From Saprospiraceae bacterium (GTDB taxonomy: Bacteria > Bacteroidota > Bacteroidia > Chitinophagales > Saprospiraceae), in NCBI GenBank assembly GCA_022841345.1, contig JALHRR010000035.1:1-39135 (forward strand): a stretch of DNA of 39,135 nt, written 5' to 3'. How positions within the stretch are numbered: position 1 is the first letter of the stretch; each line of letters opens with the position of its first letter. Below the pieces are notes generated by a model. That model was not told the origin of the DNA, did no database searches, and worked only from the letters and a program-made list of their open reading frames with translations. Below are positions 6,098-15,861 of this stretch, one piece after another. Made by a program: the position numbers and the translations under genes.

Positions 6098-8527
6098 TTA
6101 GTCGTTTCTAATGCTTTTTGCAGGATTGGCCAATGCGGATTTTATCGCCTGCCCACTGACAGTAAGAATGGCGATTCCAAAGGCTAGGAAGCTGCTGATG
6201 ATAAAAATATCCCAACCTATTTTGGTCCGGTATTCGAAGTTTTCAAGCCATTTGCTCATTACATATGCCCCAATACTGAGTCCAATAAATAAAGCCAGTA
6301 AGACTAATCTAATAAACTCTCCTGATAGCATTTTCACAATTGACATTATACTGGCACCTAATACCTTGCGAATTCCAATTTCTTTTGTACGTTGTTTTGT
6401 AGTGTACATTACAAGGCCAAACAATCCGAGACAAGCAATTAAAATTGCCAGGTTTGCAGCTGTTATAAATACTGTTCCAAGCTGTTGCTCCTGCTTGTAT
6501 TGCAAGTCATAATTTTCCTCAGCAAAGAAAAATTCGAAGGGTTCTGTGGGATAGTATTCCGCATACAGAGATTTCAGTTCTGCAATTTTTTCATCCAATT
6601 CTTCAGTATTCAGCTTTACAGTGAAATAATAAAAGGAAACGGATGGGACAAAAATGACTGGTTCTATTGCCTCTTGCAGACCAAGGTGATTATAGTCCTT
6701 TACTACCCCTGTGATTTCGAAGGCATTTCCATCCCAGAGAATCTGTGAGCCTGCAATAGGAGTCTTATCCGAATAGCCAAGTTGTTTGGCGGCACTTTCA
6801 TTGACCATTAATTTTCCGGATTTTCCCCAGCCATCGTATGTATCTTCCTGAGAGAAAACCTTACCTTCAGAAAGCTCAATACTATAGGTGTCAAAATACT
6901 TTTCATCACTTATGAATACCTTATAGTTTTTGAGTTCATCCTTAAGGGTACTTTCTAATCTTTTAATACCATCAGTTCCGAAATTATAGCCTTTACCTGG
7001 TACGTTATTGGAGGCACAGTAAGCAGTTACGAAAGGGATTTGACCCAGAGCTGATTTAAATGCCACATTTTTGCCGGCTTGTTCATCGCCGGAATTTGTC
7101 GGACCATGAATAACCAGCAATTGCTCTAAGTTCAGTCCTCGTAACTCAGATTTCATAAAGTGAAGTTGCTTGTAAAGAACCAGTGTGGACACGATAAAAA
7201 TGACTGAGATCGCAAACTGGAAAACTACCATTCCTCTTCTAAGCGTCAGTCCGGACATTGATTTACTTGCCATTCCCCTCATAGTCTGCACAGGTCTGGA
7301 AGTATTAAGAACAATTCCGATATAAGTTCCGGAAAGAATGGAAGCTCCTGTAAGCAATATTCCCAGAGTCCACATCCATGGTGTTGAAAATAATTGTTGA
7401 ATCGAAAGTGATTTCCCTGTAAATGAATTAAATGGAGTTTGAAGCAACTGAACAATAACAAGTGCTATTGCAGAACTAATAATACATAGCATAAGTGATT
7501 CAGTAATTTGCCTTGCCATTAGTTGCTTTCTACCTGCGCCCATGATTTTCCGGACCATGATTCCTTTGGCTTTGTCAATAGCCTGTACGGTGGATAAATT
7601 TATATAGTTGATCCATGCAATACTAAGTATGAGTAGTGCTACAAAAACTAATAGCAATACTAATTTCAAACTTCCAAATGTCGGATGAGGATAATTCAAT
7701 GAAGGTGCAAGATGTAAGTGACTGAATGGCTGGACCACTGCGTTTACATCTGAATTTTCTGGATTGAAATTTTGAATGGATGATGTAATAGAGGATTCAA
7801 GATTTGATGTTTCGAATGTATCGTCCATTAACAAATAGTAATGACAAAAGCTGCTTTGTGTTCCGTTGGGATCTGCCCAGTCATTTTCGTTTCTGTCTGC
7901 TGCATTATTAAGAGATGAAAAGGATAGCAATACGCCCGGTTGTAAATCAGAATTTGAGGGTGGATCTTCAAAAACAGCTTTTACATTGAAAATATGGCGA
8001 CCAAACTGATTGTCGATCACCAATGTTTGGCCAATTGGGTCTGAAGTTCCGAATATCTTTTTGGCTATGCTCGCAGAGAGTGCAACACTGTGTGGTTCAG
8101 TTAAATCTGGATGACCGGCAAGCAGAGGAAATGTGAAAACATGGAGATAATCTTTGTCTACATAAAAAATTGATTCTTCTTTAAATATTTTTGATTCTGA
8201 TGAACCGGCTGCTAAATATTGAATAGTTCCCGCTCCCAGATTTTCAGTTGTTCTGATGATAGTTTTAATACCAGAGACTGAATTTTTGATTGAAGCATTA
8301 TAACCTGGTGGTAAATAAAGCTGAGACTCACCGGCAGCGTCAATCACAGAAAGCCGGTGTAAATTGTCGAAATTTTTGTGAAATTTATTGCTCTGCCATT
8401 CATCTGTTACATACTGAAATATAAGAATGAAAGCTGCAATTCCCAATGCAAGTCCTCCAACGAGAATAGCAGTATGGCCTTTTTGACGGCTGAATAGTCT
8501 GAGCATACTGCGAATACTTGTAATCAT
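6098..8527 (-). CDS. FtsX-like ABC permease P2, divergent first half
   Basis: An 809-residue double-FtsX permease with the same two-half plan as its neighbours. The second half is standard (TKEIGIRKVLGAS, ending NPAKSIRND). The first half is the least conserved of the array. The coupling segment reads AKGIMVRKIMGAG, so the usual E-V/I-G is lost, and the loop that reads SYPA or YPAL in the other seven is SGTYIGIVL here. The periplasmic segment keeps the family landmark KKIFGTSDPIGQTLVIDN near residue 170. The gap to P3 upstream is 59 nt, the longest within the permease block, and to P1 downstream 11 nt. If each half contacts one ATPase, the altered first half could change which ATPase binds; that is inference. 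Confidence 0.94.
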   Translation of the reverse strand: MITSIRSMLRLFSRQKGHTAILVGGLALGIAAFILIFQYVTDEWQSNKFHKNFDNLHRLSVIDAAGESQLYLPPGYNASIKNSVSGIKTIIRTTENLGAGTIQYLAAGSSESKIFKEESIFYVDKDYLHVFTFPLLAGHPDLTEPHSVALSASIAKKIFGTSDPIGQTLVIDNQFGRHIFNVKAVFEDPPSNSDLQPGVLLSFSSLNNAADRNENDWADPNGTQSSFCHYYLLMDDTFETSNLESSITSSIQNFNPENSDVNAVVQPFSHLHLAPSLNYPHPTFGSLKLVLLLVFVALLILSIAWINYINLSTVQAIDKAKGIMVRKIMGAGRKQLMARQITESLMLCIISSAIALVIVQLLQTPFNSFTGKSLSIQQLFSTPWMWTLGILLTGASILSGTYIGIVLNTSRPVQTMRGMASKSMSGLTLRRGMVVFQFAISVIFIVSTLVLYKQLHFMKSELRGLNLEQLLVIHGPTNSGDEQAGKNVAFKSALGQIPFVTAYCASNNVPGKGYNFGTDGIKRLESTLKDELKNYKVFISDEKYFDTYSIELSEGKVFSQEDTYDGWGKSGKLMVNESAAKQLGYSDKTPIAGSQILWDGNAFEITGVVKDYNHLGLQEAIEPVIFVPSVSFYYFTVKLNTEELDEKIAELKSLYAEYYPTEPFEFFFAEENYDLQYKQEQQLGTVFITAANLAILIACLGLFGLVMYTTKQRTKEIGIRKVLGASIMSIVKMLSGEFIRLVLLALFIGLSIGAYVMSKWLENFEYRTKIGWDIFIISSFLAFGIAILTVSGQAIKSALANPAKSIRND

Positions 8528-8586
8528 AATTTTAAGAGATAAATCATGTCTGAATTTAATTTGATATCAGATGTTTATTTTAATGT

Positions 8587-10986
8587 CTACTCAGTTCTAA
8601 TACTCTTTACCGGATTTGAAATTGCAGCTCTGATCGCCTGAAAACTTACAGTCTGAATGGCAATCAGTAAGGTGATCAATCCTGCCGCAGCGAAGTACCA
8701 CAAGGATAATTCTATTTTGTAAGCGTAATTTTCTAACCAGGTATGCATGAGCCACCAGGAAAGCGGAACAGAAATGAGGATCGCAATGAATACAAGTCTA
8801 ATGAAATCAACGGACAATAATTGGACAAGCCCTGCAATGGATGCGCCCAACACTTTGCGGATTCCTATTTCTTTTCTTCTCTGCTCGGAAGTGAATGCTG
8901 CCAGTCCAAATAATCCCAGGCAAGCAACCAGAATTGCAAGGATGGAAAACAGCAAAACTACCTTTGCTGTACGTTTCTCACCAGCATATAATTGTTCAAT
9001 TTCCTGGCTTAAAAATTCGTAGACAAAAGCTGAGTGCGGCAAGCTTTTTTTGAATGCAGTTTGGAGTTGACTAAGCAAATCTGAAATATTGGAAGTATTT
9101 GTCTTCACCAACATATATGGCCTGCCTTCTGTAAAATTATTGTGAAATGCATATGCTCCAATGGGCTGATGCAGGCTATTGAAATGAAAATCAGAAACCA
9201 CGCCGGTGATGATGGCTGGTTTTTGAAACAAACCCGGTGCTTCCTTCCCAATGGCCTCTTCAGGTGAATATCCCAGAAATTTTACAGCTTTTTGATTCAA
9301 AATGATTGAGCAAAACGGATCGTCCTTATGTGATCTTTGAGGTAATGTCTGACCCGCTATTATATGCATATCCAGGACTTCAACAATTTCCGGAGTAACC
9401 TGATTGGTTGTAACGGGCAATACTTTCTCCGGGTAACCCGGAATGTGGATGGATCTGCCACTACCTCCTTTGCCCGGATAGGTCTGTGCTCTAGCTATGG
9501 CTTCAACCGATGAAATACTGGAAAAGCCATCCCGCAATGATTCGATCTGTCCAATATCTTCAGCTGCTGCCGTGGAGATTGCGATGACTTGCTCAGGATT
9601 GAATCCGAGGTTTTTTTGCTGTATAAACTGAATTTGTTTGTAACAAACGATGGTTCCCACAATGAGTACCACAGAAGCTGAAAACTGAGTAATGACTAAT
9701 GCTTTTCTAAAATTTCCTGCAGTGGATTGTTTTCTGAAGGAAGTGTTCAAAAGAAACTTAGGTTGAAAGCCGGATAAATACAAAGCAGGATACAAGCCTG
9801 ATAACAATGTCAAAACACCCCCAACAGCCAAGGAAGATATGATAATTTTGGGACTTAAAACATCCTGAATGCTTAGTTGCTTGTCCACGACCTGATTAAA
9901 AAATGGAAGGATGGTAAAAATTAAAAGTGCCGCAATGATCATGGAAATTCCCACCAATAAAAATGTTTCCACATAGTATCGTGTGATGAGGTGAGATCTG
10001 TGAGCTCCGATAGCTTTATTAATACCGACTTCTTTACTCTGCGCGAGTGAGCGGGCGGTAGAGAGATTCATGTAATTAGTAGCCGCTATACCGAGGATGA
10101 TCAAAGCTAAAATGAGCAACAAATTTATCTGGCGGGAGTCACCTGTTTTTGAAGCAACTACTGCACCTGTAAATTGCATTTCTGTAGAATGCAGATGCAG
10201 GTCACGCATTGGTTGCAACCAAACAGAATAGTATCGATCTTCCTGCGCTACATTTCTGGCTACGAGGCCTTCTATTTGTTGCTCCAACAATTTTGAGTCT
10301 GTACCCTGTTCCAATAGCAAGAATGTTTCAAAACTGGCATTACTCCATACCAGTTCCTTGCTTGCCCATTCCATGGTATTGAACGAACCGATTATTTCAG
10401 GATTCATGGAAGAGTTTTGAGGGAAGTCCGCGTAGATTCCGGTGATTTCTACATCCAGGTATTGGTCGATTTTAATCCTCTTACCTACTGGGTCCTCATC
10501 ACCGAAAATTGTTTTGGCCATCCGGTCGCTTAGTATTACTTTGCCGGGTGCGGACAAAACTTCGTTTTTGGTACCGTTCAAAAGTGGAATATCAAAAATA
10601 TTAAGAATGGATGGATCTGCCCATATGAGGTGTCGTGTAGAAATTTGTTTTTCACCGGAATTAATAAATGCAATATCTCCGAAATTGTGATTCAGTGTTC
10701 TTACCTGATCTTTTACACCGGAGAGATTTTCAAGAATCGCCGGACCAATTGAATTGGGGGCAGTAGTGACTTTTCTTTCATTTCCATCATAGTTCATTGT
10801 CAGACAAATTCTTTGGATTCTGTCCACATTTTCATGATACTGATCGAATGATTTTTCATCTCTTATATAAAGCAGCAGCAGCAAAGCAATGGCAAGCCCG
10901 GATGATAAGCCCAGAATATTCAACAAAGAGAATTGTCTGTTTTTTAACAGATTTCGCCAGGAAAGTTTGAAATATTGAAAGAGCAT
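8587..10986 (-). CDS. FtsX-like ABC permease P3
   Basis: A 799-residue double-FtsX permease. TM1 falls within NILGLSSGLAIALLLLLYIRDEKSFDQYH. The first coupling motif is SKEVGINKAIGAH, with Asn where the other permeases have Arg (xGIRK or xxVRK). The second is KEIGIRKVLGAS and the C-terminus is NPVKSIRTE. The first periplasmic domain has AKTIFGDEDPVGKRIKID near residue 165, and LYPALYLSGFQP follows TM4. Expected TM helices are readable at both FtsX units (LLLILALIILGIAATNYMNLS; VVLLFSILAILVACLGLFGLAA). The gaps are 31 nt after P4 and 59 nt before P2. The Arg-to-Asn change is the only break seen in a highly conserved position. Confidence 0.95.
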   Translation of the reverse strand: MLFQYFKLSWRNLLKNRQFSLLNILGLSSGLAIALLLLLYIRDEKSFDQYHENVDRIQRICLTMNYDGNERKVTTAPNSIGPAILENLSGVKDQVRTLNHNFGDIAFINSGEKQISTRHLIWADPSILNIFDIPLLNGTKNEVLSAPGKVILSDRMAKTIFGDEDPVGKRIKIDQYLDVEITGIYADFPQNSSMNPEIIGSFNTMEWASKELVWSNASFETFLLLEQGTDSKLLEQQIEGLVARNVAQEDRYYSVWLQPMRDLHLHSTEMQFTGAVVASKTGDSRQINLLLILALIILGIAATNYMNLSTARSLAQSKEVGINKAIGAHRSHLITRYYVETFLLVGISMIIAALLIFTILPFFNQVVDKQLSIQDVLSPKIIISSLAVGGVLTLLSGLYPALYLSGFQPKFLLNTSFRKQSTAGNFRKALVITQFSASVVLIVGTIVCYKQIQFIQQKNLGFNPEQVIAISTAAAEDIGQIESLRDGFSSISSVEAIARAQTYPGKGGSGRSIHIPGYPEKVLPVTTNQVTPEIVEVLDMHIIAGQTLPQRSHKDDPFCSIILNQKAVKFLGYSPEEAIGKEAPGLFQKPAIITGVVSDFHFNSLHQPIGAYAFHNNFTEGRPYMLVKTNTSNISDLLSQLQTAFKKSLPHSAFVYEFLSQEIEQLYAGEKRTAKVVLLFSILAILVACLGLFGLAAFTSEQRRKEIGIRKVLGASIAGLVQLLSVDFIRLVFIAILISVPLSWWLMHTWLENYAYKIELSLWYFAAAGLITLLIAIQTVSFQAIRAAISNPVKSIRTE

Positions 10987-11017
10987 GATCTTCTGCTTTT
11001 GAGGTGAAAAAATCTAT

Positions 11018-13441
11018 TTATTCGGATTTGAGACTGTGGACCGGATTGGCAGTCGCTGATCTGATTGCCTGCATACTGATTGTAAACAATGCGAATATTC
11101 CGGTGATTAATCCTGCCAATGCAAACATCCACCAGGTCAAGTCAATTTGATAAGCAAATTCCTGCAACCATTCACTCATTGCCCACCACACAAGTGGAAC
11201 AGCTATTACAAAAGAAATTAGAATCAAATACATAAAATCTTTGGAGATTAATGCAACTATGTCTATTACACTTGCTCCTATTACTTTTCTGATTCCAAAT
11301 TCTTTTTTCCTTTGCTCAGCGCTGAAAATGGTAAGTCCCAATAAACCAAGACAAGAAATGAGAATCGCGATCATTGTGAATGCATTAATGATTCCTGATA
11401 ATATGGATTCGGTTTCATATAGTTTCTGTACTTCATCTTCCAGGAATACATATTCAAATGGAGTTGATGGGACTTTAGCATTCCAGATTTTTTCAATTTT
11501 TCCGAGCAGTGAGGCATAGTCGTCGGAATCTGTGCGCACTATCACATTTGAAAGAGATTCATTTTGTGGATCATATTGCATCATGAATGGATTGAGTTCG
11601 ACATGCAGGGAATTGTAATTAAAATCCTTCATAACTCCCAGTATTTCGAAGGAAATGATGTCTGCTTCTGTCTGACCTCTCTGAGAATAAATTCTGGTTC
11701 CGGGGGCAGTTTCAATGCTCAATCCCATTTTCTTTACAACTGATTCATTTACTAAAACTCCGGTGGAATCATGAAGTCTGAAATTTCTTCCACTGAGCAA
11801 TTCTATCCCATTTGCATCCATAAAATGTTCATCCGAGACCATGAATTGAATGCCAACAGACTGTGCCATATTTCCGCCCGGAGGATAGAGATTCATGTCA
11901 TTGAACACAAACTGACTCGGATAATTATTGGCTTTACTGACGACATTTACTTCAGGTAATTTTTTTAGTTCCTCTATAAATGAAGGCATTGCAGCTTTCG
12001 TTTCCTGCGTGTGAAAGGTAAATATCAACTGCTGATCAGTCTCGAATCCCAAATCTTTGTTTTGAATATAGTTTAGCTGGCTTTTGATGATGATGATCCC
12101 TGTAATCAATGCTATGGCAAACACAAACTGAAACACGACAAGTGATTTTCTGACCCCTGTAGCTGATATGAAATTATTAAATTCTCCCTTAAAGACCTTT
12201 ACCACCCGAAAAGCGGAGAGGTAAAATGCAGGATAACTACCAGCAACCAGACCGGTGACAATTGTCAATCCTGCAATTGCAGCCAGATAATGGATATCAT
12301 TTAATAATGAGAAAGACAGCTCAGATTGAGTCAATTGATTCAAGAAAGGCATTGACAGGTAAAGCACGAAAAGGGCAAGAACAATACTAACAAAAGAAAT
12401 AATCATTGACTCTCCCAAAAATTGTCTGATCAGATCAGACTTTCCTGCTCCAATCACTTTTCTCACACCCACTTCTTTCGCTCTTTTGGAAGCACGCGCA
12501 GTGGATAGGTTCATGAAATTGATACAAGCAATCAGCTGTATAAGTCCTGCTATAATGAGTAGAAATTTAAGAAAAGAAGAACTTACAATTTTACTGGTTT
12601 CATTTTCAAATCCAACTGTGTTGTGAATTGCGCTGATCGATTGCAGATGGATTGTCTTACTAAATCCAAAGTCTTTAAATTGCTGATGTCCATACTTGTT
12701 TAAAAACTCCGGAAGCTTTTTTTCAAATTGAGTTACATCCGTTTGAGGGTGTAACTTTAAATAGGAATATACAAAATTATTTCCAGCCCAAACATCATTA
12801 CTCAGTACATACTCTCCTATTCCTCCGCTATTCATGGTTACCAGGATATTGGTCTGTAAATGTGATTTGCCCAGTGATTCATTGATTACTCCTGTTACTT
12901 TAAATGGTGATTTTCCATATGAATTATCGATTACAATAGTTTTACCTACCGGATTTTCAGTGCCGAATATTTTTTGAGAAACGGATTCCAATAAAACTAC
13001 TGAATTGGGTTCATTCAGAGCTGTTGTTGGATCTCCATGTACAAAATGATAATTGAAAATGTCAAAAAATGTAGAGTCAACGTAATGCATTTTTTCCTCA
13101 TAGAATGACTTTTCTCCGTATATTAATAAATGCTTTTTTACATTGAATGTATTTACAACTCTTGTAAACTGAACTACTTCTGCAAAGTCTCTTTCCATCG
13201 CAGGTGCAATGGGTGGAGAGCTGGAGGCCAGCACGGCTGTATTTTCAGAAGACTGCAGCGTTGTGTTTATTCTAAAAATATTCTCAGATTCCTCATGGTG
13301 CTTATCATAGGAAAAGTGTTGACTTGTATACAGGAGTAAATACAGGCAGCATACAGTTCCTACGGCCAAACCAATAATATTGATGGCACTGTAGGTTTTA
13401 TTTTTCCAAAGGTTTCGGATACCACTTTTAAGTAAAATCAT
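11018..13441 (-). CDS. FtsX-like ABC permease P4
   Basis: An 807-residue double-FtsX permease. The first coupling motif AKEVGVRKVIGAG and the second KKEFGIRKVIGAS (Phe replaces the usual Ile after Glu) are both intact, and it ends NPVHSLKSE. SYPAFYLSAFRVVKVFKG follows TM4, where most paralogues have FxP in place of FRV. The first periplasmic domain carries SQKIFGTENPVGKTIVID; the second ends with PFEYVFLEDEVQKLYETE just before TM6. It starts with ATG 11 nt after the stop of P5 and is followed by a 31-nt gap to P3. Compared by eye, it is clearly homologous to the others but diverged along most of its length, so the array is not a fresh duplication. Confidence 0.95.
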   Translation of the reverse strand: MILLKSGIRNLWKNKTYSAINIIGLAVGTVCCLYLLLYTSQHFSYDKHHEESENIFRINTTLQSSENTAVLASSSPPIAPAMERDFAEVVQFTRVVNTFNVKKHLLIYGEKSFYEEKMHYVDSTFFDIFNYHFVHGDPTTALNEPNSVVLLESVSQKIFGTENPVGKTIVIDNSYGKSPFKVTGVINESLGKSHLQTNILVTMNSGGIGEYVLSNDVWAGNNFVYSYLKLHPQTDVTQFEKKLPEFLNKYGHQQFKDFGFSKTIHLQSISAIHNTVGFENETSKIVSSSFLKFLLIIAGLIQLIACINFMNLSTARASKRAKEVGVRKVIGAGKSDLIRQFLGESMIISFVSIVLALFVLYLSMPFLNQLTQSELSFSLLNDIHYLAAIAGLTIVTGLVAGSYPAFYLSAFRVVKVFKGEFNNFISATGVRKSLVVFQFVFAIALITGIIIIKSQLNYIQNKDLGFETDQQLIFTFHTQETKAAMPSFIEELKKLPEVNVVSKANNYPSQFVFNDMNLYPPGGNMAQSVGIQFMVSDEHFMDANGIELLSGRNFRLHDSTGVLVNESVVKKMGLSIETAPGTRIYSQRGQTEADIISFEILGVMKDFNYNSLHVELNPFMMQYDPQNESLSNVIVRTDSDDYASLLGKIEKIWNAKVPSTPFEYVFLEDEVQKLYETESILSGIINAFTMIAILISCLGLLGLTIFSAEQRKKEFGIRKVIGASVIDIVALISKDFMYLILISFVIAVPLVWWAMSEWLQEFAYQIDLTWWMFALAGLITGIFALFTISMQAIRSATANPVHSLKSE

Positions 13442-13452
13442 AACACAAGTTT

Positions 13453-15849
13453 TTATTCGGATCTCAAGCTATTTACCGGATTAGCAATAGCTGCTTTCAC
13501 CGATTGGAAACTAACAGTAATCAGTGCAATCAGCAATACAATGAGCGCTGCACCTGCGAATATGGTCCAGGTCAATTCAATTCTGTAGGGGTATTTTTCC
13601 AGCCATTGATTGGTCAATATCCATGAAAGCGGCATCGCTATTAAAAGCGATACTGATACTAATTTCATAAAATCGCCTGAAAGTATAGTGACAACTCCGG
13701 ATACCGAGGAGCCCAGAACTTTACGGATTCCTATTTCTTTCATTCTCCTTTCAGCTGCCAAAACAGATAAGCCGAAAAGTCCGATCCCTGAAATAAATAT
13801 CGTAAGGAAGGCTCCCAGTAACATCATCTGTTTCCATTTCGCTTCTGCCTCATATTGTCTCAGATTTGCCAGGTCCTTAAATTCATAGGAGTAAGGGTTG
13901 ACAGGAAATAGTTTCTTAAATGTTGATTCAATATGCTTTAAACTTTCGGTTTCAGAGCCCGGATTGATTTTAATAATAGCCATTCCAAAAGGATTGGAGG
14001 GTTTCATAGTAAAAAGTTGAGGACTTATTTCCTTGGAAAGTGAAGAGAAATGGTAGTCCTTTACTACACCAATTACTTTATACTTATCATTTTCATTGTA
14101 CCAGAAATTTACTTCTTCTCCGATGGGGTTTTTCCATCCGGCCTCACGTACGAATGCTTCATTTACCAAAACTGAGGTTGTTGAGTCAGCAGGAAAGTCA
14201 GGAGAAAAGTTTCTCCCTTCTGCAAGAGGGATTTTAAATATGGGCAGATAAGATGCATCCACAGTTTCAAAATCAAATCCTATTTCAATGTTATCATTTA
14301 TTCTGGCTCTGGTACTCCATCCTCCGCCATTTTTTGGCGCAACATCGATGATGTTAGGATTTTTCAATAGTTCATCTTTGAACAGCTTAGCCTCAGCCCG
14401 GCTCAGACTGTGCTTTTCGATCAAAACTATGTTGCTGTCATCGTATCCCAGATCTTTATTGGTGAGAAAATTGAATTGGTTGTAAATTGTAATAGTTGCA
14501 ATGATCAACAAGGTGGCCATGGCAAATTGCAGGACTACCAAGCCTTTCTGAAGATAATTTTTACTGCTTAATTTGAAGCGGCTGTAGAGTGTTTTGACCG
14601 GATTGTAATTGGAAATGATCAACGCAGGATATAAGCCTGCCAGAAATCCGGTCAGTAAAAATAGCCCAATATATTGCAGGATTAATTTCAGGTCGAGCAG
14701 ATAGCTTAATGAAAGCGCTTTATTGGAAAGTTGATTGAATGCAGGTAAGGCTAACTGAACAATGAGAATGGCAAATAAGAAAGCAGCCAGGCAAATGATG
14801 AATGATTCTCCCATGAATTGTGCAATGAGCTGATTTCTGGCCCCACCAACAACTTTTCTGATACCGATTTCTTTAGCTCTTTTTACAGATCGGGCAACAG
14901 TCAGATTGATGAAGTTGATGCAGGCAATTAATAAAATAAATAAAGCTATTCCTGAAAGAATATATGAATACATAGGATCGCTGGCATCGACTAATCCTGA
15001 ATCAGCTCTGAAAGTTTCACTTAAATGCATATCCGGAAGCGGCTGCAAAGAATACTCAGTGGACGCCTGAATATTATACTTTTCCCGCATAGTCTTGATA
15101 GATGCCGCAGCATCTGATTCAAATACCATTTTCATTTTAGGCTGTACATCCTGAACAGATGTACCATTTTTTAAAATCACAAATGTGTTTAGAAAAAAGT
15201 TGAACCAATTTTCATTATTTGCTTCTTCTTCAGCACTCACCCGGAGGGGTATCAATGCTTCAAATTTTATGGAAGAATTCTGTGGACATTTTTTAGCAAC
15301 TCCTGTCACAGTATAAGGCTCAAACATTTCACCCTCTTTAATCAGGATTGTTTCATTGATGGCATCTATAGATCCAAATTGAGTTCTTGCCAGGTCTTCA
15401 GAAATAACAATTGAGCGGGGTGATGAAAGTGCTGTTAATTCATCTCCACGCAATAGGGGAAATGTAAAGACTGAGAAAAAATTTGAATCGACCAGTAATA
15501 TTTCTTTACTCCTGACTTCAGTTCCTTGCTGCATATCATAATAGCTGCTCTGAAAACGGACAAATGCGGAGATTTCGGGAATTGCTTCCGTAAATTTGGG
15601 ACCCTGAAAATATCCTGTCTGGCCTCCGCAATAATCTTTACTGCCGTCCGGGTTTACCATGCAGGCAGTAATACGATAAATTGATTCTGTATTATCATGA
15701 AAATTATCATAGCTCAATTCATCTTTTGTATACAGAATGATAAGCATGGCGCAAGCCAGTCCCAGGCTCAAGCCTGCAATATTGATGAAGGAATAAACTT
15801 TATTCCGGGCAAGATTCCTGATAGCTATTTTGAAATAATTTTTAAACAT
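13453..15849 (-). CDS. FtsX-like ABC permease P5
   Basis: A 798-residue double-FtsX permease. The start MFKNYFKIAIRNLARNKVYS is typical of the family. Coupling motifs are AKEIGIRKVVGGA and MKEIGIRKVLGSS, and it ends NPVNSLRSE. GLYPALIISNYNPVKTLYS follows TM4. The first periplasmic domain shows Cys at residues about 67 and 78 (ITACMVNPDGSKDYCGG), a pair not seen at that place in the neighbouring permeases and possibly a local disulfide. The preceding P6 stops 12 nt upstream and P4 starts 11 nt downstream. The junctions share a pattern: a GAATAA stop region, a short A-rich stretch, then the next ATG. Confidence 0.95.
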   Translation of the reverse strand: MFKNYFKIAIRNLARNKVYSFINIAGLSLGLACAMLIILYTKDELSYDNFHDNTESIYRITACMVNPDGSKDYCGGQTGYFQGPKFTEAIPEISAFVRFQSSYYDMQQGTEVRSKEILLVDSNFFSVFTFPLLRGDELTALSSPRSIVISEDLARTQFGSIDAINETILIKEGEMFEPYTVTGVAKKCPQNSSIKFEALIPLRVSAEEEANNENWFNFFLNTFVILKNGTSVQDVQPKMKMVFESDAAASIKTMREKYNIQASTEYSLQPLPDMHLSETFRADSGLVDASDPMYSYILSGIALFILLIACINFINLTVARSVKRAKEIGIRKVVGGARNQLIAQFMGESFIICLAAFLFAILIVQLALPAFNQLSNKALSLSYLLDLKLILQYIGLFLLTGFLAGLYPALIISNYNPVKTLYSRFKLSSKNYLQKGLVVLQFAMATLLIIATITIYNQFNFLTNKDLGYDDSNIVLIEKHSLSRAEAKLFKDELLKNPNIIDVAPKNGGGWSTRARINDNIEIGFDFETVDASYLPIFKIPLAEGRNFSPDFPADSTTSVLVNEAFVREAGWKNPIGEEVNFWYNENDKYKVIGVVKDYHFSSLSKEISPQLFTMKPSNPFGMAIIKINPGSETESLKHIESTFKKLFPVNPYSYEFKDLANLRQYEAEAKWKQMMLLGAFLTIFISGIGLFGLSVLAAERRMKEIGIRKVLGSSVSGVVTILSGDFMKLVSVSLLIAMPLSWILTNQWLEKYPYRIELTWTIFAGAALIVLLIALITVSFQSVKAAIANPVNSLRSE

Positions 15850-15861
15850 AAGTTTTTTGTT

